From Luteitalea pratensis (lineage in GTDB: Bacteria > Acidobacteriota > Vicinamibacteria > Vicinamibacterales > Vicinamibacteraceae): a stretch of 64,000 bases of DNA. Made by a program: the position numbers and the translations under genes. Under the pieces are notes generated by a model, which was not told the DNA's origin, did not search any database, and saw nothing but the letters and a program-made list of their open reading frames with translations. The stretch lies in NCBI RefSeq assembly GCF_001618865.1, contig NZ_CP015136.1, positions 1,399,001 through 1,463,000 of the forward strand, in the 5' to 3' direction. Positions 10,928 to 19,529 of the stretch are shown piece by piece; position 1 is the first letter of the stretch, and each line of letters opens with the position of its first letter.

Positions 10928-12505
10928 ATGCGTCTTGCCCCATCCCTCCCGAAGGCTGGCAATGCGCGAGGCGCTGTCATCGTCAGGCCCACCCTGGCGG
11001 GTCGCTGGCTGGACGGCGTCGAGCGGCTGGGCAATCGGTGCCCGGATCCGATCCTGTTGTTCCTGATCGCGCTTGCCGTGACGTGGTTGATGTCGTCGCT
11101 GCTCGATGGCGTCGACCTCGGCCTCATCGATCCCCGGACCGGTCACCAGCTGCAGATCGCCAATCAACTCACGCTTCGCGCGATGGCGACGTTCCTTGCC
11201 GGCATGACGCTGACCTACGTCACATTTCCGCCGCTGGGCATGGTGCTGATCATGGTGCTCGGCGTCGGTCTCGCGGAGCGCTCGGGCCTGCTGGCCGCCG
11301 TCCTGCGGGGAGGGCTCGCGATTGCTCCACGCCACCTGTTGACGCCACTGGTCGTGCTTGTCGCGATCCTCTCGCATGTCCTCTCGGACTCGGCGCTCGT
11401 CGTCGTCCTGCCGCTCGGCGCGGCGCTGTTCTACGTCGCCGGACGCCATCCCTTGCTCGGGATCGTTGCCACGTTCGCCCCGCTGTCGGGGCTGATGTTC
11501 GCCAACGTCCTCACGCAGAGCCTCGACGCGATCCTGGCCGGCTTCACGGAGGGCGGCGCGCGCCTGATCGACCCGGGGTATTCGGCCACGCCGATGAACA
11601 ACTACTGGCTCATGCTGGCGACCGCCGTGACGACGGTGCCCGCGACGTGGTGGATCGTGGATCGCGTGATCGCGCCGCGTGTGGCGACGATTGCCGTCGA
11701 CGGGGATCCGGACCTGATGCCGACCGCCCCGCCAATCACGGTTGCCGAACGTCGTGGGCTCTGGGCCGCCGCCGTCGTGGCGTTCGTGGTGGCCGGCGGC
11801 CTCGCCGCGGCGGCGTGGCCAGCGCCATCGCCCCTGCGTGCCGCGGACGGATCACTCACGGGTGCGAACTCACCCCTGATGCGCGGCCTCACGCCGTTGC
11901 TGCTGCTCCTGACGGCCGCGCCCGCGCTCGTGGATGGCCGCGTCGCGGGCACGATGCGCACGCACCGCGAGGCCATCGAGGGCATGACGGCCACGATGTC
12001 CTCGATGAGCTACTACCTGGTGATGGTGTTCTTCGCGGCGCTGTTCACGAAGGCGTTCGCCGATTCGAATCTCGGTGCGGCCATCGCCGTGAAGGGTGCC
12101 GACGTGCTGCGTTCCCTCGGGTTACCCGGCGCGGTCACCCTCATGGGCGTGATCCTGCTGACATTCACCCTCGACGTCATTGTGCCGTCTGCGTCGGCCA
12201 AGTGGGCAATGCTCGCGCCGATCCTCGTGCCCATGCTGATGGGGGTCGGCCTGTCGCCGCACCTGACGCAGGCAGCATTCCGCATCGGCGACGGGCCGAT
12301 GAACCTGATGTCGCCGCTGTTCCCGTACTTTCCGCTGGTGCTGGCGTTCTGCCGCCGCTACGTGAAGGCCTGCGGCCTCGGCACGATCATGGCGCTCGTG
12401 CTTCCGCTCGGCGTGATGTACCTCGCGCTGCAGACGGTGTTACTGCTCGTGTGGTTCACGTTCGGCCTGCCGCTCGGTGTCGGCGCAGGGTACTCCTATC
12501 CCTGA
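10928..12505 (+). CDS. AbgT-family transporter (p-aminobenzoyl-glutamate-type)
   Basis: This is a predicted inner-membrane transporter of 525 residues with many hydrophobic helices. The segment RIGDGPMNLMSPLFPYFPL matches the conserved AbgT signature near the C-terminus, and DVIVPSASAKWAMLAPI fits the second helical hairpin. Family members import p-aminobenzoyl-glutamate or export antimetabolites such as sulfonamides, and sequence alone does not separate the two. The ATG at 10928 has GAGGAG 7 bases upstream and is the clear start, although the frame is open much further back. The gene is divergent from the PSD1 gene, with 204 bp between the two starts. Confidence 0.88.
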   Translation: MRLAPSLPKAGNARGAVIVRPTLAGRWLDGVERLGNRCPDPILLFLIALAVTWLMSSLLDGVDLGLIDPRTGHQLQIANQLTLRAMATFLAGMTLTYVTFPPLGMVLIMVLGVGLAERSGLLAAVLRGGLAIAPRHLLTPLVVLVAILSHVLSDSALVVVLPLGAALFYVAGRHPLLGIVATFAPLSGLMFANVLTQSLDAILAGFTEGGARLIDPGYSATPMNNYWLMLATAVTTVPATWWIVDRVIAPRVATIAVDGDPDLMPTAPPITVAERRGLWAAAVVAFVVAGGLAAAAWPAPSPLRAADGSLTGANSPLMRGLTPLLLLLTAAPALVDGRVAGTMRTHREAIEGMTATMSSMSYYLVMVFFAALFTKAFADSNLGAAIAVKGADVLRSLGLPGAVTLMGVILLTFTLDVIVPSASAKWAMLAPILVPMLMGVGLSPHLTQAAFRIGDGPMNLMSPLFPYFPLVLAFCRRYVKACGLGTIMALVLPLGVMYLALQTVLLLVWFTFGLPLGVGAGYSYP

Positions 12506-12516
12506 CGGAACCGAGT

Positions 12517-12671
12517 CGAACGCCGAACGCCGAACGCCGAACGCCGAACGACGAACGCCGGTAGGGCCGGCTCTCCGAGCCCGGCCTGTGCGTGGGCCGC
12601 GTTCGGAGAACGGGCCCTACCTCCGTTCTCCGTGTCCCGTGCGTAGGCATGAGGCGTTAGGCATTAGGCAT
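12517..12671. repeat. 7-bp units, CTCCGAG-type palindromes, then more 7-bp units
   Basis: Six heptamers of CGAACGC type (12517-12558) follow the transporter stop. Next come two imperfect palindromes of the GGCTC-TCCGAGCC kind (12561-12621). A run with units GCATGAG, GCGTTAG, GCATTAG and GCATTTC (12647-12674) ends just before the epimerase gene. Confidence 0.9.
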
Positions 12672-12720
12672 TTCGAGTGCCACCCATGTGGTAACGTGGC
12701 GCCGCTTCAGGAGCCTGCCC

Positions 12721-13917
12721 ATGTCCGCACCCATTCGTCGTCCACCGCTGTCCTTGCTGCCGCTGGTGCTGGCGGCCACACTGGGAGGGGCTTGTGGCTC
12801 TTCCTCGACCGAGGCCTCGGCCTCCTCATCCACCCAGGCGCCTGCGCCCTCCCGAACGGCTGCGATGACACGTTCGTCCTTCGGCACCCTGCCCGGCGGC
12901 CAGGCCGTCGAGGCCTTCACGATGACCAACGCGCACGGGATGGAAGTCAAGGCCATCACCCTCGGCGGCATCATCACGTCGCTGAAGGTGCCCGACAAGG
13001 CGGGCCAGCTCGGCGACGTCGTCCTCGGGTTCGACACGCTGGAGGGTTACCTGGGCAAGTCACCCTTCTTCGGCACCATCGTCGGCCGCTACGGCAACCG
13101 CATCGGCAAGGGGACGTTCACGATCGACGGCACGAAGTACACGCTGCCGATCAACAACGGCGAGAACCACCTGCATGGCGGGCCGCAGGGCTTCGACAAG
13201 GCCAATTGGAAGGCCGAGCCCTTCGAGCGCGGTGACAGCGTGGGTGTCGTGTTCACGCACACCAGCCCCGATGGGGACATGGGCTACCCGGGCACCGTGC
13301 AGGCGAAGGTCACCTACACGCTGACCAACGACAACACGCTGCGCATCGACTACGAGGCGACCACCGACAAGGCGACACCCATCAACCTCACGCAGCACAC
13401 GTACTTCAACCTCGCGGGCGCCGGCAACGGCGACGTGCTCGGACACCAGTTGCAGATCGCCGCGGACCGGTACACGCCGGTGGACAAGGGCCTGATCCCC
13501 ACCGGCGAACTCGCCACCGTGGAGGGCACGCCCTTCGACTTCCGGACCGCGACGGCCATCGGCGCGCGCATCAGCGCCGACCATCCGCAGATCGCGATCG
13601 GCGGCGGCTACGACCACAACATGGTGTTCGCGCGGACCGGTACCAGTCTCGAGCGGGTCGCGCGGGTGTACGAGCCGACCACCGGCCGCACGTTGGACGT
13701 CGCGACGACGCAGCCGGGCACGCAGTTCTACACCGGCAATTTCCTCGACGGCACGATCACCGGCAAGGGCGGCAAGGTGTATCCGAAGCGATCCGGCTTC
13801 TGTCTCGAGACACAGCATTTCCCGGACTCGCCCAACAAGCCGCAGTTCCCGTCGGCGATTCTCCGGCCGGGGCAGACCTACAGGCAGAGCACGGCGTTCA
13901 CGTTCGGCACTCGTTGA
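12721..13917 (+). CDS. galM: Lipoprotein aldose 1-epimerase (galactose mutarotase)
   Basis: The enzyme interconverts alpha and beta anomers of aldoses such as galactose. Catalytic motifs are visible: a His in ENHLHGGPQGFDKANW, a second His in NLTQHTYFNLAG and the base Glu in GFCLETQHFPDSPN. Its 398 residues start with a lipoprotein signal (LGGAC), so unlike E. coli GalM it should work in the periplasm on imported sugars. The ATG at 12721 has AGGAG upstream. The 3' end forms half of a perfect 24-bp inverted repeat that spans the stop codon. Confidence 0.92.
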   Translation: MSAPIRRPPLSLLPLVLAATLGGACGSSSTEASASSSTQAPAPSRTAAMTRSSFGTLPGGQAVEAFTMTNAHGMEVKAITLGGIITSLKVPDKAGQLGDVVLGFDTLEGYLGKSPFFGTIVGRYGNRIGKGTFTIDGTKYTLPINNGENHLHGGPQGFDKANWKAEPFERGDSVGVVFTHTSPDGDMGYPGTVQAKVTYTLTNDNTLRIDYEATTDKATPINLTQHTYFNLAGAGNGDVLGHQLQIAADRYTPVDKGLIPTGELATVEGTPFDFRTATAIGARISADHPQIAIGGGYDHNMVFARTGTSLERVARVYEPTTGRTLDVATTQPGTQFYTGNFLDGTITGKGGKVYPKRSGFCLETQHFPDSPNKPQFPSAILRPGQTYRQSTAFTFGTR

Positions 13918-13946
13918 CTCGCGCCGAACGTGAACGCCGTGCTCTG
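13885..13946. repeat. Perfect 24-bp inverted repeat around the galM stop codon
   Basis: The last coding bases (13885-13908, starting CAGAGCACGG) are repeated exactly, as reverse complement, at 13923-13946 (ending CCGTGCTCTG). The 14-base loop contains the TGA stop. As RNA this is a very strong hairpin, so it may end transcription. The right arm runs straight into 7-bp units. Confidence 0.95.
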
Positions 13947-14124
13947 AACGCCTAACGCTTAACGCCGGACGGCACGCGAGGATGACCGCCGACCTGAAGG
14001 TCGGCGGCGACAGCCTCCATCCGCTACAACCTCCATCCGCTTCGTAGGCGTCGACCTTCAGGTCGACGCACGACGAACTTTCAACTTTCAACTTCAGCGT
14101 TCGGCGTTCAGCGTTCTGCGTTCG
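13947..14124. repeat. Mosaic of 7-bp units and two GTCGACCT/GCCGACCT palindromes
   Basis: The gap has units TGAACGC, CTAACGC and TTAACGC (13945-13965). A palindrome (CCGCCGACCT/AGGTCGGCGG, 13987-14008) and a second one (GCGTCGACCT/AGGTCGACGC, 14048-14069) follow. Then come heptamers TTTCAAC, TTCAGCG, TTCGGCG and TTCTGCG, which run up to the stop codon of the GH172 gene. No gene is seen. Confidence 0.9.
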
Positions 14125-15330
14125 TCACGGCTGTTTCTTCTCGTTTCCCCACAACCGCCCGCCGCTGCCCATCTGCTTGCGCCATGCGTCGCGCCAGCGG
14201 TGGATCTCGCTCGGGCCGATGTTGGGCATCAGCTTGCGGGATTCGCGATCGGGGAAGGTCGGGAACGCCTTGTGCGGCTCGGCCTGGTACCAGTACGCCA
14301 CGGTGGCAAGGTCGAGCGTGAGGTTGTTGTCGTGACCGTGTTCGATCGACACGCGCAGTGACTTCTGGAAGCGCACCGGGTCGGTCGGGTGGAAGCGGTA
14401 GACGTGGGTGCGGCCGAGCCAGCCGGTCTCGCCGTTGACACGCGCGTAGCCGAAGAACGGGTGCTGGTACAGGTTGTTGGGCGACCAGGAGGTATTGAAG
14501 TAGTCCTCCGTGCCGGTGCCGTGGAGCGAGCCCGGCCATGGCTCGCCATCGACCTGGAAGAGGTCGTCGCCCTCGCCGTACCACATCGGTGACGGCGAGT
14601 GGACGTAGTAGTTCATGCCGACGTAGTGGCCCCGGCCGGTGATGTCGGCGACGAGGAAGTTGCCGGCACCGGTCGTGTTCTTCTGCTCCGGCCCGAGGGT
14701 GCTCCACTCGTTCTCGCCGTAGCTCTGCGCCTCGGTGAGCTCGTGGTGGTACCAGGCGTGGAAGTACGGCGTATCGGCGGGAAGCGCGCCGGCCTGGAAC
14801 TGCTCGTAGTCGACGTAGTAGTAGAAGGCGTCGATCTGCCGGCCGGTGTCGTTCTCGACCTCGATCCGTGCTCGCGATCGGAACGGCATGGGGAAGTAGC
14901 TCACCATCGCACGACCCTCCCGCGGACCGGCGGCCAGCGGCAACGACGCCATCGGGTAGCTCTCGTTCCACCCCTGTCCAAAGAACTCGCCAATCGGCGC
15001 TTCCACGCTCGGCGTCGTCTCGTCATCCCAATACATGCGCAGGATGATGTCGTGGCGCGACACGGCCGGCGGAGGCGGTGCGATCGTCACCCAGATGTGG
15101 GTGATCTGCCCCGCTCCCTTGATGTCGGCCAGCGTCCGGCGCTCGCCCTGGGCGATCTTCTCGAGGCGGTCGTTGTTGCCGCCGCTCTTGTCGAAGCTGC
15201 TGATGCGCAGGCTCTTGACGCCCGGCTGGAGCGTCAGCCAGCCCTGCATGAGCGAGCCTGTGGATTGGGAGTCGAGGGTCGGCGCCGCCAGGACGACCAG
15301 CCCGCACACCATCAATAGGACTCGACGCAT
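14125..15330 (-). CDS. Glycoside hydrolase family 172 (DUF2961) exported protein
   Basis: The protein has 401 residues including an N-terminal signal peptide (RRVLLMVCGLVVLAAP). The body matches DUF2961, now GH172, with typical stretches such as IKGAGQITHIWVT near the N-terminus, MPFRSRARIEVEN, and GTGTEDYFN. Characterised members act on difructose dianhydride or on D-arabinan and D-fructofuranose linkages and form jelly-roll trimers or hexamers. The substrate here is not evident. The ATG at 15330 is chosen because it starts the signal peptide; the frame runs 12 codons further upstream. Confidence 0.88.
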   Translation of the reverse strand: MRRVLLMVCGLVVLAAPTLDSQSTGSLMQGWLTLQPGVKSLRISSFDKSGGNNDRLEKIAQGERRTLADIKGAGQITHIWVTIAPPPPAVSRHDIILRMYWDDETTPSVEAPIGEFFGQGWNESYPMASLPLAAGPREGRAMVSYFPMPFRSRARIEVENDTGRQIDAFYYYVDYEQFQAGALPADTPYFHAWYHHELTEAQSYGENEWSTLGPEQKNTTGAGNFLVADITGRGHYVGMNYYVHSPSPMWYGEGDDLFQVDGEPWPGSLHGTGTEDYFNTSWSPNNLYQHPFFGYARVNGETGWLGRTHVYRFHPTDPVRFQKSLRVSIEHGHDNNLTLDLATVAYWYQAEPHKAFPTFPDRESRKLMPNIGPSEIHRWRDAWRKQMGSGGRLWGNEKKQP

Positions 15331-15448
15331 GGGGTGTGGTGTATCGCAAAAGCCACAAAAGGGCAAAGCCGGCCGGCCTATCCAAAGGCATGGTGTTCAG
15401 GACGTGGGCTCCAAGCGTTGTGCATAGGAGCCGACCTTCGTCGCCCCG

Positions 15449-16042
15449 ATGCCCAACGCCCTAGCCCTGCCCGTCCCCGTGTCCGATGATGCCGCCCTCG
15501 TGGCGAGGATTCGTGCCGATGATCCCGAGGCCGAAGCCGAACTGGCCGCGCGCTTCGGCCCGCGGATGCGCGCGGTCTGCCTGGCGCGGACGCGCCGGCC
15601 CGAACTGGCTCGAGACCTCGCGCAGGACGCGATGATCGCCCTGCTGCTGGAGCTGCGCCGCGGCGGGCTGCGCGACCCGGGCGCCCTGCCTGCCTTTGCC
15701 GCCGGGATTGCCCGCAACATCGTCCGGTCCGAGCACCGGTCCTCGACGCGGCACGACGTGCAGTCGCTCGACATGGACGTGGTGCAGGCCTCCGACGAGG
15801 ACGCCGACGTCCGGCGCCTCGACGTCGAGCGGGCGCTCGACCGTCTCCCGGCCGCGGATCAGCAGGTATTGCGCCTGATCCTGGTCGAAGGGTGCAAGCC
15901 GGCCGACCTGGCGGTTCGCCTCGGGATCTCCCCGGACGCCGCTCGGACACGCAAGCTCCGGGCGCAACGCCGACTGATGGATGTGTTCGGTTCACCGCCC
16001 CCGTCACGTTCTCACGCTTCCCAGCCACCTAGTTTGCGATGA
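15449..16042 (+). CDS. ECF-type RNA polymerase sigma factor
   Basis: A 197-residue sigma-70 family protein with region 2 (about residues 30-90, with the RDLAQDAMIALLLELRR helix) and region 4 (about 125-180, with DLAVRLGISPDAARTRKLRAQ as the helix-turn-helix). It lacks regions 1 and 3, as in ECF sigma factors, which direct polymerase to stress or envelope genes. The stop codon overlaps the start of the anti-sigma gene by ATGA (16039-16042), so the two are translationally coupled. The Ser/Pro-rich tail after region 4 is short and unlikely to be a regulatory domain. Confidence 0.92.
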   Translation: MPNALALPVPVSDDAALVARIRADDPEAEAELAARFGPRMRAVCLARTRRPELARDLAQDAMIALLLELRRGGLRDPGALPAFAAGIARNIVRSEHRSSTRHDVQSLDMDVVQASDEDADVRRLDVERALDRLPAADQQVLRLILVEGCKPADLAVRLGISPDAARTRKLRAQRRLMDVFGSPPPSRSHASQPPSLR

Positions 16043-16845
16043 GCGCCTGCACTCGCTACCCGGACGACGAGGTGGTCCTCCAGTACGTGACCGGGGACCT
16101 GGATGAGCCAGAACTGGTGGCCTTCGAGGACCACCTGTTCGCCTGCGACCCCTGCCTGGCACGCGTCGAACGCTACCAGGCGGCGCAGCAGGTACTCGGC
16201 ACGCGCGAGATTGCGTCGGCGCCGGTGGTCGTCGCCAGTGGCGGCGCGCCCAGCGTGATGCCGTCACGCGGCCTCCCCTGGTGGGCACTCGCGATCGCGG
16301 CAAGCCTGCTCGTCGGGCTGGCGGTGTCGGCGGTGTACCTGCGTCAGGCGCCACCCGAGCAGGTCCAGGCACAGGTCGCCCTGCCATCGGCGCCAGAGGC
16401 GCGTCCTGCCGTCGGGCGCAGTGCCAGCGCGCTCCGCGTCGCGGTGCTCGCGATGGTCACGCCGCCGCCGTACCTCTCGCTCACGACGCGCGGCGACGGC
16501 GACTCGCACTTCAGCGCCGCGATGCAGGCCTACAGCCGCGCCGACTGGCCCGTGGCCTCGCGCGAGCTGGCTGCGATCGATACGACAGCAGCCCGCTTCT
16601 ATCAGGGCATTGCCGACCTCATGCGCGGGGATGGTCCCGCCGCCGTTTCGGCCCTCGACGCGGTCCGCGGCAGCGGCCAGCAGCCCTACGCCCGGGAAAG
16701 CCTGTTCTACCTCGGCAAGGCCGCGTTGCAGCGGGGCGACGTCACTGCCGCCCAGGCCTCGTTCGCTGCCGCTCGCGACGCGGGAGCCGGCCCGGCCGGG
16801 GAAGCGGCACGGATGCTCGCCTCGTTGTCCGAGCTGCTGCAGTAG
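16039..16845 (+). CDS. Membrane anti-sigma factor with zinc-finger motif and C-terminal repeat region
   Basis: The 268-residue protein should hold the upstream sigma factor at the membrane. The N-terminus carries the ZAS-type motif H-x3-C-x2-C in FEDHLFACDPC. A single membrane helix (WWALAIAASLLVGLAVSAVYL) follows around residues 80-100. The C-terminal 130 residues are helical and alanine-rich with TPR-like patterns (RESLFYLGKAALQRGDVTAAQ), probably outside the membrane, where they could sense a signal. It is translationally coupled to the sigma gene. A hairpin follows the stop, and the convergent CHAT gene ends 51 bp downstream. Confidence 0.88.
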   Translation: MSACTRYPDDEVVLQYVTGDLDEPELVAFEDHLFACDPCLARVERYQAAQQVLGTREIASAPVVVASGGAPSVMPSRGLPWWALAIAASLLVGLAVSAVYLRQAPPEQVQAQVALPSAPEARPAVGRSASALRVAVLAMVTPPPYLSLTTRGDGDSHFSAAMQAYSRADWPVASRELAAIDTTAARFYQGIADLMRGDGPAAVSALDAVRGSGQQPYARESLFYLGKAALQRGDVTAAQASFAAARDAGAGPAGEAARMLASLSELLQ

Positions 16846-16860
16846 CCACGCCAGTCGGCG

Positions 16861-16882
16861 CGGCCCGCTGGGACAGCGGGCC
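16861..16882. terminator. Hairpin between convergent anti-sigma and CHAT genes
   Basis: The arms CGGCCCGCTG and CAGCGGGCCG pair perfectly around a short GGA loop. It lies 15 bp after the anti-sigma stop and 14 bp from the end of the convergent CHAT gene, so it could terminate both. There is no T-tract, which is common in high-GC bacteria. Confidence 0.6.
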
Positions 16883-16896
16883 GCAACCGGTATGGC

Positions 16897-19455
16897 TCAG
16901 GGCGCGCCGACCGCGATGTAACCAGCCCAGAGCAGGGGTGTCGCCGGCAGCGCAACCTTCTGATCGCCGGCCTTCATCGTCACCGTACCGGCGCGCAGGG
17001 CCCGCAACTGTTGCAGCTGCGCCGCGCGCAGCGCATCGCTCATGCCGGCCCCCCGGGCCTTGGCGTCGTAGAACCCGTTCATGACCTGCCGCCCCGCCTG
17101 ATCCGGCACCTCCCAGGTCGTGGCGACGATGGCGCGGGCGCCGGCGGCCAGGAAACTCCTCGTGAAGCCAACCGTGCCCTCGCCCGTGACGCGTCCGAGC
17201 GCCGTACCGCACGCGCTCAGCACGACGGTCGCGCCATCGAGTGGCAGCGTCCGTACTTCGTCCTCCGTCAGCAGGCCGTCGTCTGCGGCGCCGCCCTGGC
17301 CGCGCGCCAGCAGGAGGTAGGACTGCGCCGTACTTTCCTCGGCGACGCGTGCGTGCGTCGCGACGTGCAGCCAGCCATAGCCGGCGACGGCCTCCCGCAG
17401 CGAGCGCTCGGTGGCTGCTCCGCCCACCGAGAGCAGCGCGCCCTGCGTGAACCGACGTGCCACGCGCCGGGCCTCGATGCGCGCGTGGGGCAGCGGCGGG
17501 GGCAACTGCAGGCCCGGAACTCGAGGGAGTGGCGCTGGATCCCCGATCACCATGGCACGTGCCGCGGCGGTGCTGGCGGGACGCCGAGCCGCCGCGGCGA
17601 GCACCCCGATCGACGGTGCATAGTGCAGGGCGTACCGTTCGATCAGATAGCGTCCACGCGTGTCGAGCAGGGCCGCGAACGGGAGGTGCAGCAGCGGCCC
17701 GTGCGGGATGATCGTCAGGCGCGCGCCGGCGCGTGCCGGCAGGTCGGCGGCAAGCGGCGCGATGATGGCGCGGTGGAGCGCACGCCATGCGTGCAGGTCT
17801 GCGCCACCGAGCAGCGCGGCATTGATCGCCGCAGGCACGTTACCGGAGCCCGCCGCGAGGCCGACGAGTTGCCGCAGGGCGCGTTCGCTGACCGCCAGGC
17901 GATAGCCGCGGACCCGTTCGGCGCTGACGACCCAGGCCAACGTCGAGGCGCGATCGACCCAGTAGACCACTAGCGTCGTGTCGAACTCGCGCGCCAGCGC
18001 CTGCATCTCGGCGACCTTGGGCGGCGCGGCACGCCCGGCCGCGGTGTCGTCCTGCATCAGGTCCAGGAGCGCGCGGGCCCGCGCCTGTTCGGCGAGTTCC
18101 AGCGCGTTGGCCATCCCGCTTCGCCGCATGGCGATGTCGATCGACACGGCGAACAGCCATTGGTGCAGATCGCCGAAGCCGCGCCGGGCCACGTCGCCAG
18201 GCAGCGTGCGGGCGCGCGCGTCCTCGATCATCCTCACGGCCTCGTCGAGGTCGTGCTGCGCGGTGTCGAGGTTGCCGAGGCGCGCGGTAATCATTGCGTG
18301 GGCGGCGAGCCAGGAGACGCGATCGTCGAACCCCGGCGTGGGCAGCTCGCGCGCGGCGTCATCGATTGCCGCCAAGGCCTTGTCGTACTGCCCGAGCTCG
18401 CGCCACGCATCCGCGATCTGGCGCAGCCGCGTCGCCCGCAGGTACGGGCTCTTCTCCCGCTCGAGGGCCGACTGGAGTTCGCGCAGCGCCGCCGCAGTGT
18501 TCCCTGCAAGCAGCAGCGACCCGCCCAGGTTGCCCAGCAGGAACACCTCGTAGCGCTCGAGCGACCTGGCGCGGGCGATGCCGAGCGCACGCCGGTAGAG
18601 CCGTTCTGCCGTCGCATGGCGCTCGAGCCTGTCGTAAGTGACCGCTTGCGCGTTGAGGCTTTGCAGCATCGCCGGGATGTCGCCGTTGGCCTCCTGCAGG
18701 CGAGCCGCGCGCCGGTAATAGTCGAGTGCCGCGAGCAACTGCCCGTGGGCCCGCTGGACCCGGCCGAGGCTTACGAGCACGCGGCCGGCGTCGCCGCCAC
18801 CCCGCGGCAGGCCTTCATAGCAGGCGAGCGCAGTCGTGAGTGATTCGTGCGCCTGGACGTAGGCGGCCTTGTTGAAGTAGTGGTCGCCGTCTGCGTGCCA
18901 CAGGCTGCACGCGGTGGCGAACCGATCGTCAGCACGGAAGTACGGCCTTGCCCGGACGAGTATCGCTTCGTGCTCGGCCATGCCACGGACCGACGCGATC
19001 GCCTGGTCGAAGGCCCACAGCGTGGCTTCCCGCGGCAGGTCGAGGGCGATGAGCCCGTCGAGAGCGGCAATGGCGTCGACTTCGGCGCGCTCGGCATTGC
19101 CATCGATGGCCCCGACCCGGCTGAGCATCAGCGTCGCCTCGAGATCCCTGCGCCGGAGTCCCCGCGACCGCGCGAATTCCTGCGCCGCCACCAGTTGCGT
19201 CCGGGCCTCGGCGAGGCGTTCCTGATCGATGCGCATGTCGCCGAGCAAGCGCATTGTCAGCGCCACCGTATCGTCGTCGCCGGCCTGCGCGGCGTCCTCG
19301 CGCAGCGCCGCGGCGAGCGCTTCGGCATCGTCGAACGCGCGTGCCTCGATGCGCTCCAGCAGTTCGTCGAGGCGCGTGGCGAGGGAAGAGGGCGCCTGTG
19401 CGGCGACCGTGACGACCGACAGGCACCACACCAGGAGGAGGGACGCGACACGCAT
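16897..19455 (-). CDS. Secreted TPR-CHAT protein (caspase-like fold)
   Basis: The 852-residue protein starts with a signal peptide (LLLVWCLSVVTVAAQA). A long TPR superhelix follows from about residue 30 to 480, and the last 330 residues form a CHAT domain. The caspase-like dyad is visible: His in GWLHVATHA (about residue 701) and Cys in VVLSACGTALG (about 749). CHAT domains are proteases in the characterised cases, with TPRs binding targets or partners. The signal peptide places this one outside the cytoplasm. It lies tail to tail with the ECF sigma/anti-sigma pair and head to head with a secreted regulatory-like-domain protein. Confidence 0.9.
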   Translation of the reverse strand: MRVASLLLVWCLSVVTVAAQAPSSLATRLDELLERIEARAFDDAEALAAALREDAAQAGDDDTVALTMRLLGDMRIDQERLAEARTQLVAAQEFARSRGLRRRDLEATLMLSRVGAIDGNAERAEVDAIAALDGLIALDLPREATLWAFDQAIASVRGMAEHEAILVRARPYFRADDRFATACSLWHADGDHYFNKAAYVQAHESLTTALACYEGLPRGGGDAGRVLVSLGRVQRAHGQLLAALDYYRRAARLQEANGDIPAMLQSLNAQAVTYDRLERHATAERLYRRALGIARARSLERYEVFLLGNLGGSLLLAGNTAAALRELQSALEREKSPYLRATRLRQIADAWRELGQYDKALAAIDDAARELPTPGFDDRVSWLAAHAMITARLGNLDTAQHDLDEAVRMIEDARARTLPGDVARRGFGDLHQWLFAVSIDIAMRRSGMANALELAEQARARALLDLMQDDTAAGRAAPPKVAEMQALAREFDTTLVVYWVDRASTLAWVVSAERVRGYRLAVSERALRQLVGLAAGSGNVPAAINAALLGGADLHAWRALHRAIIAPLAADLPARAGARLTIIPHGPLLHLPFAALLDTRGRYLIERYALHYAPSIGVLAAAARRPASTAAARAMVIGDPAPLPRVPGLQLPPPLPHARIEARRVARRFTQGALLSVGGAATERSLREAVAGYGWLHVATHARVAEESTAQSYLLLARGQGGAADDGLLTEDEVRTLPLDGATVVLSACGTALGRVTGEGTVGFTRSFLAAGARAIVATTWEVPDQAGRQVMNGFYDAKARGAGMSDALRAAQLQQLRALRAGTVTMKAGDQKVALPATPLLWAGYIAVGAP

Positions 19456-19529
19456 CTGGTGTCGACTATAGCTGCAACGAGCCGGCGGTCCGGCTGCCGT
19501 ATGATGCGGTCCTGCGGAGGCTTGGGCTC

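Noticed and set aside
15449-19455. Type III-E CRISPR-like protease system (CHAT protein with RpoE-like sigma)
   Set aside because: There is no gRAMP/Cas7-11, no Csx30 and no repeat array, and this CHAT protein has a signal peptide.
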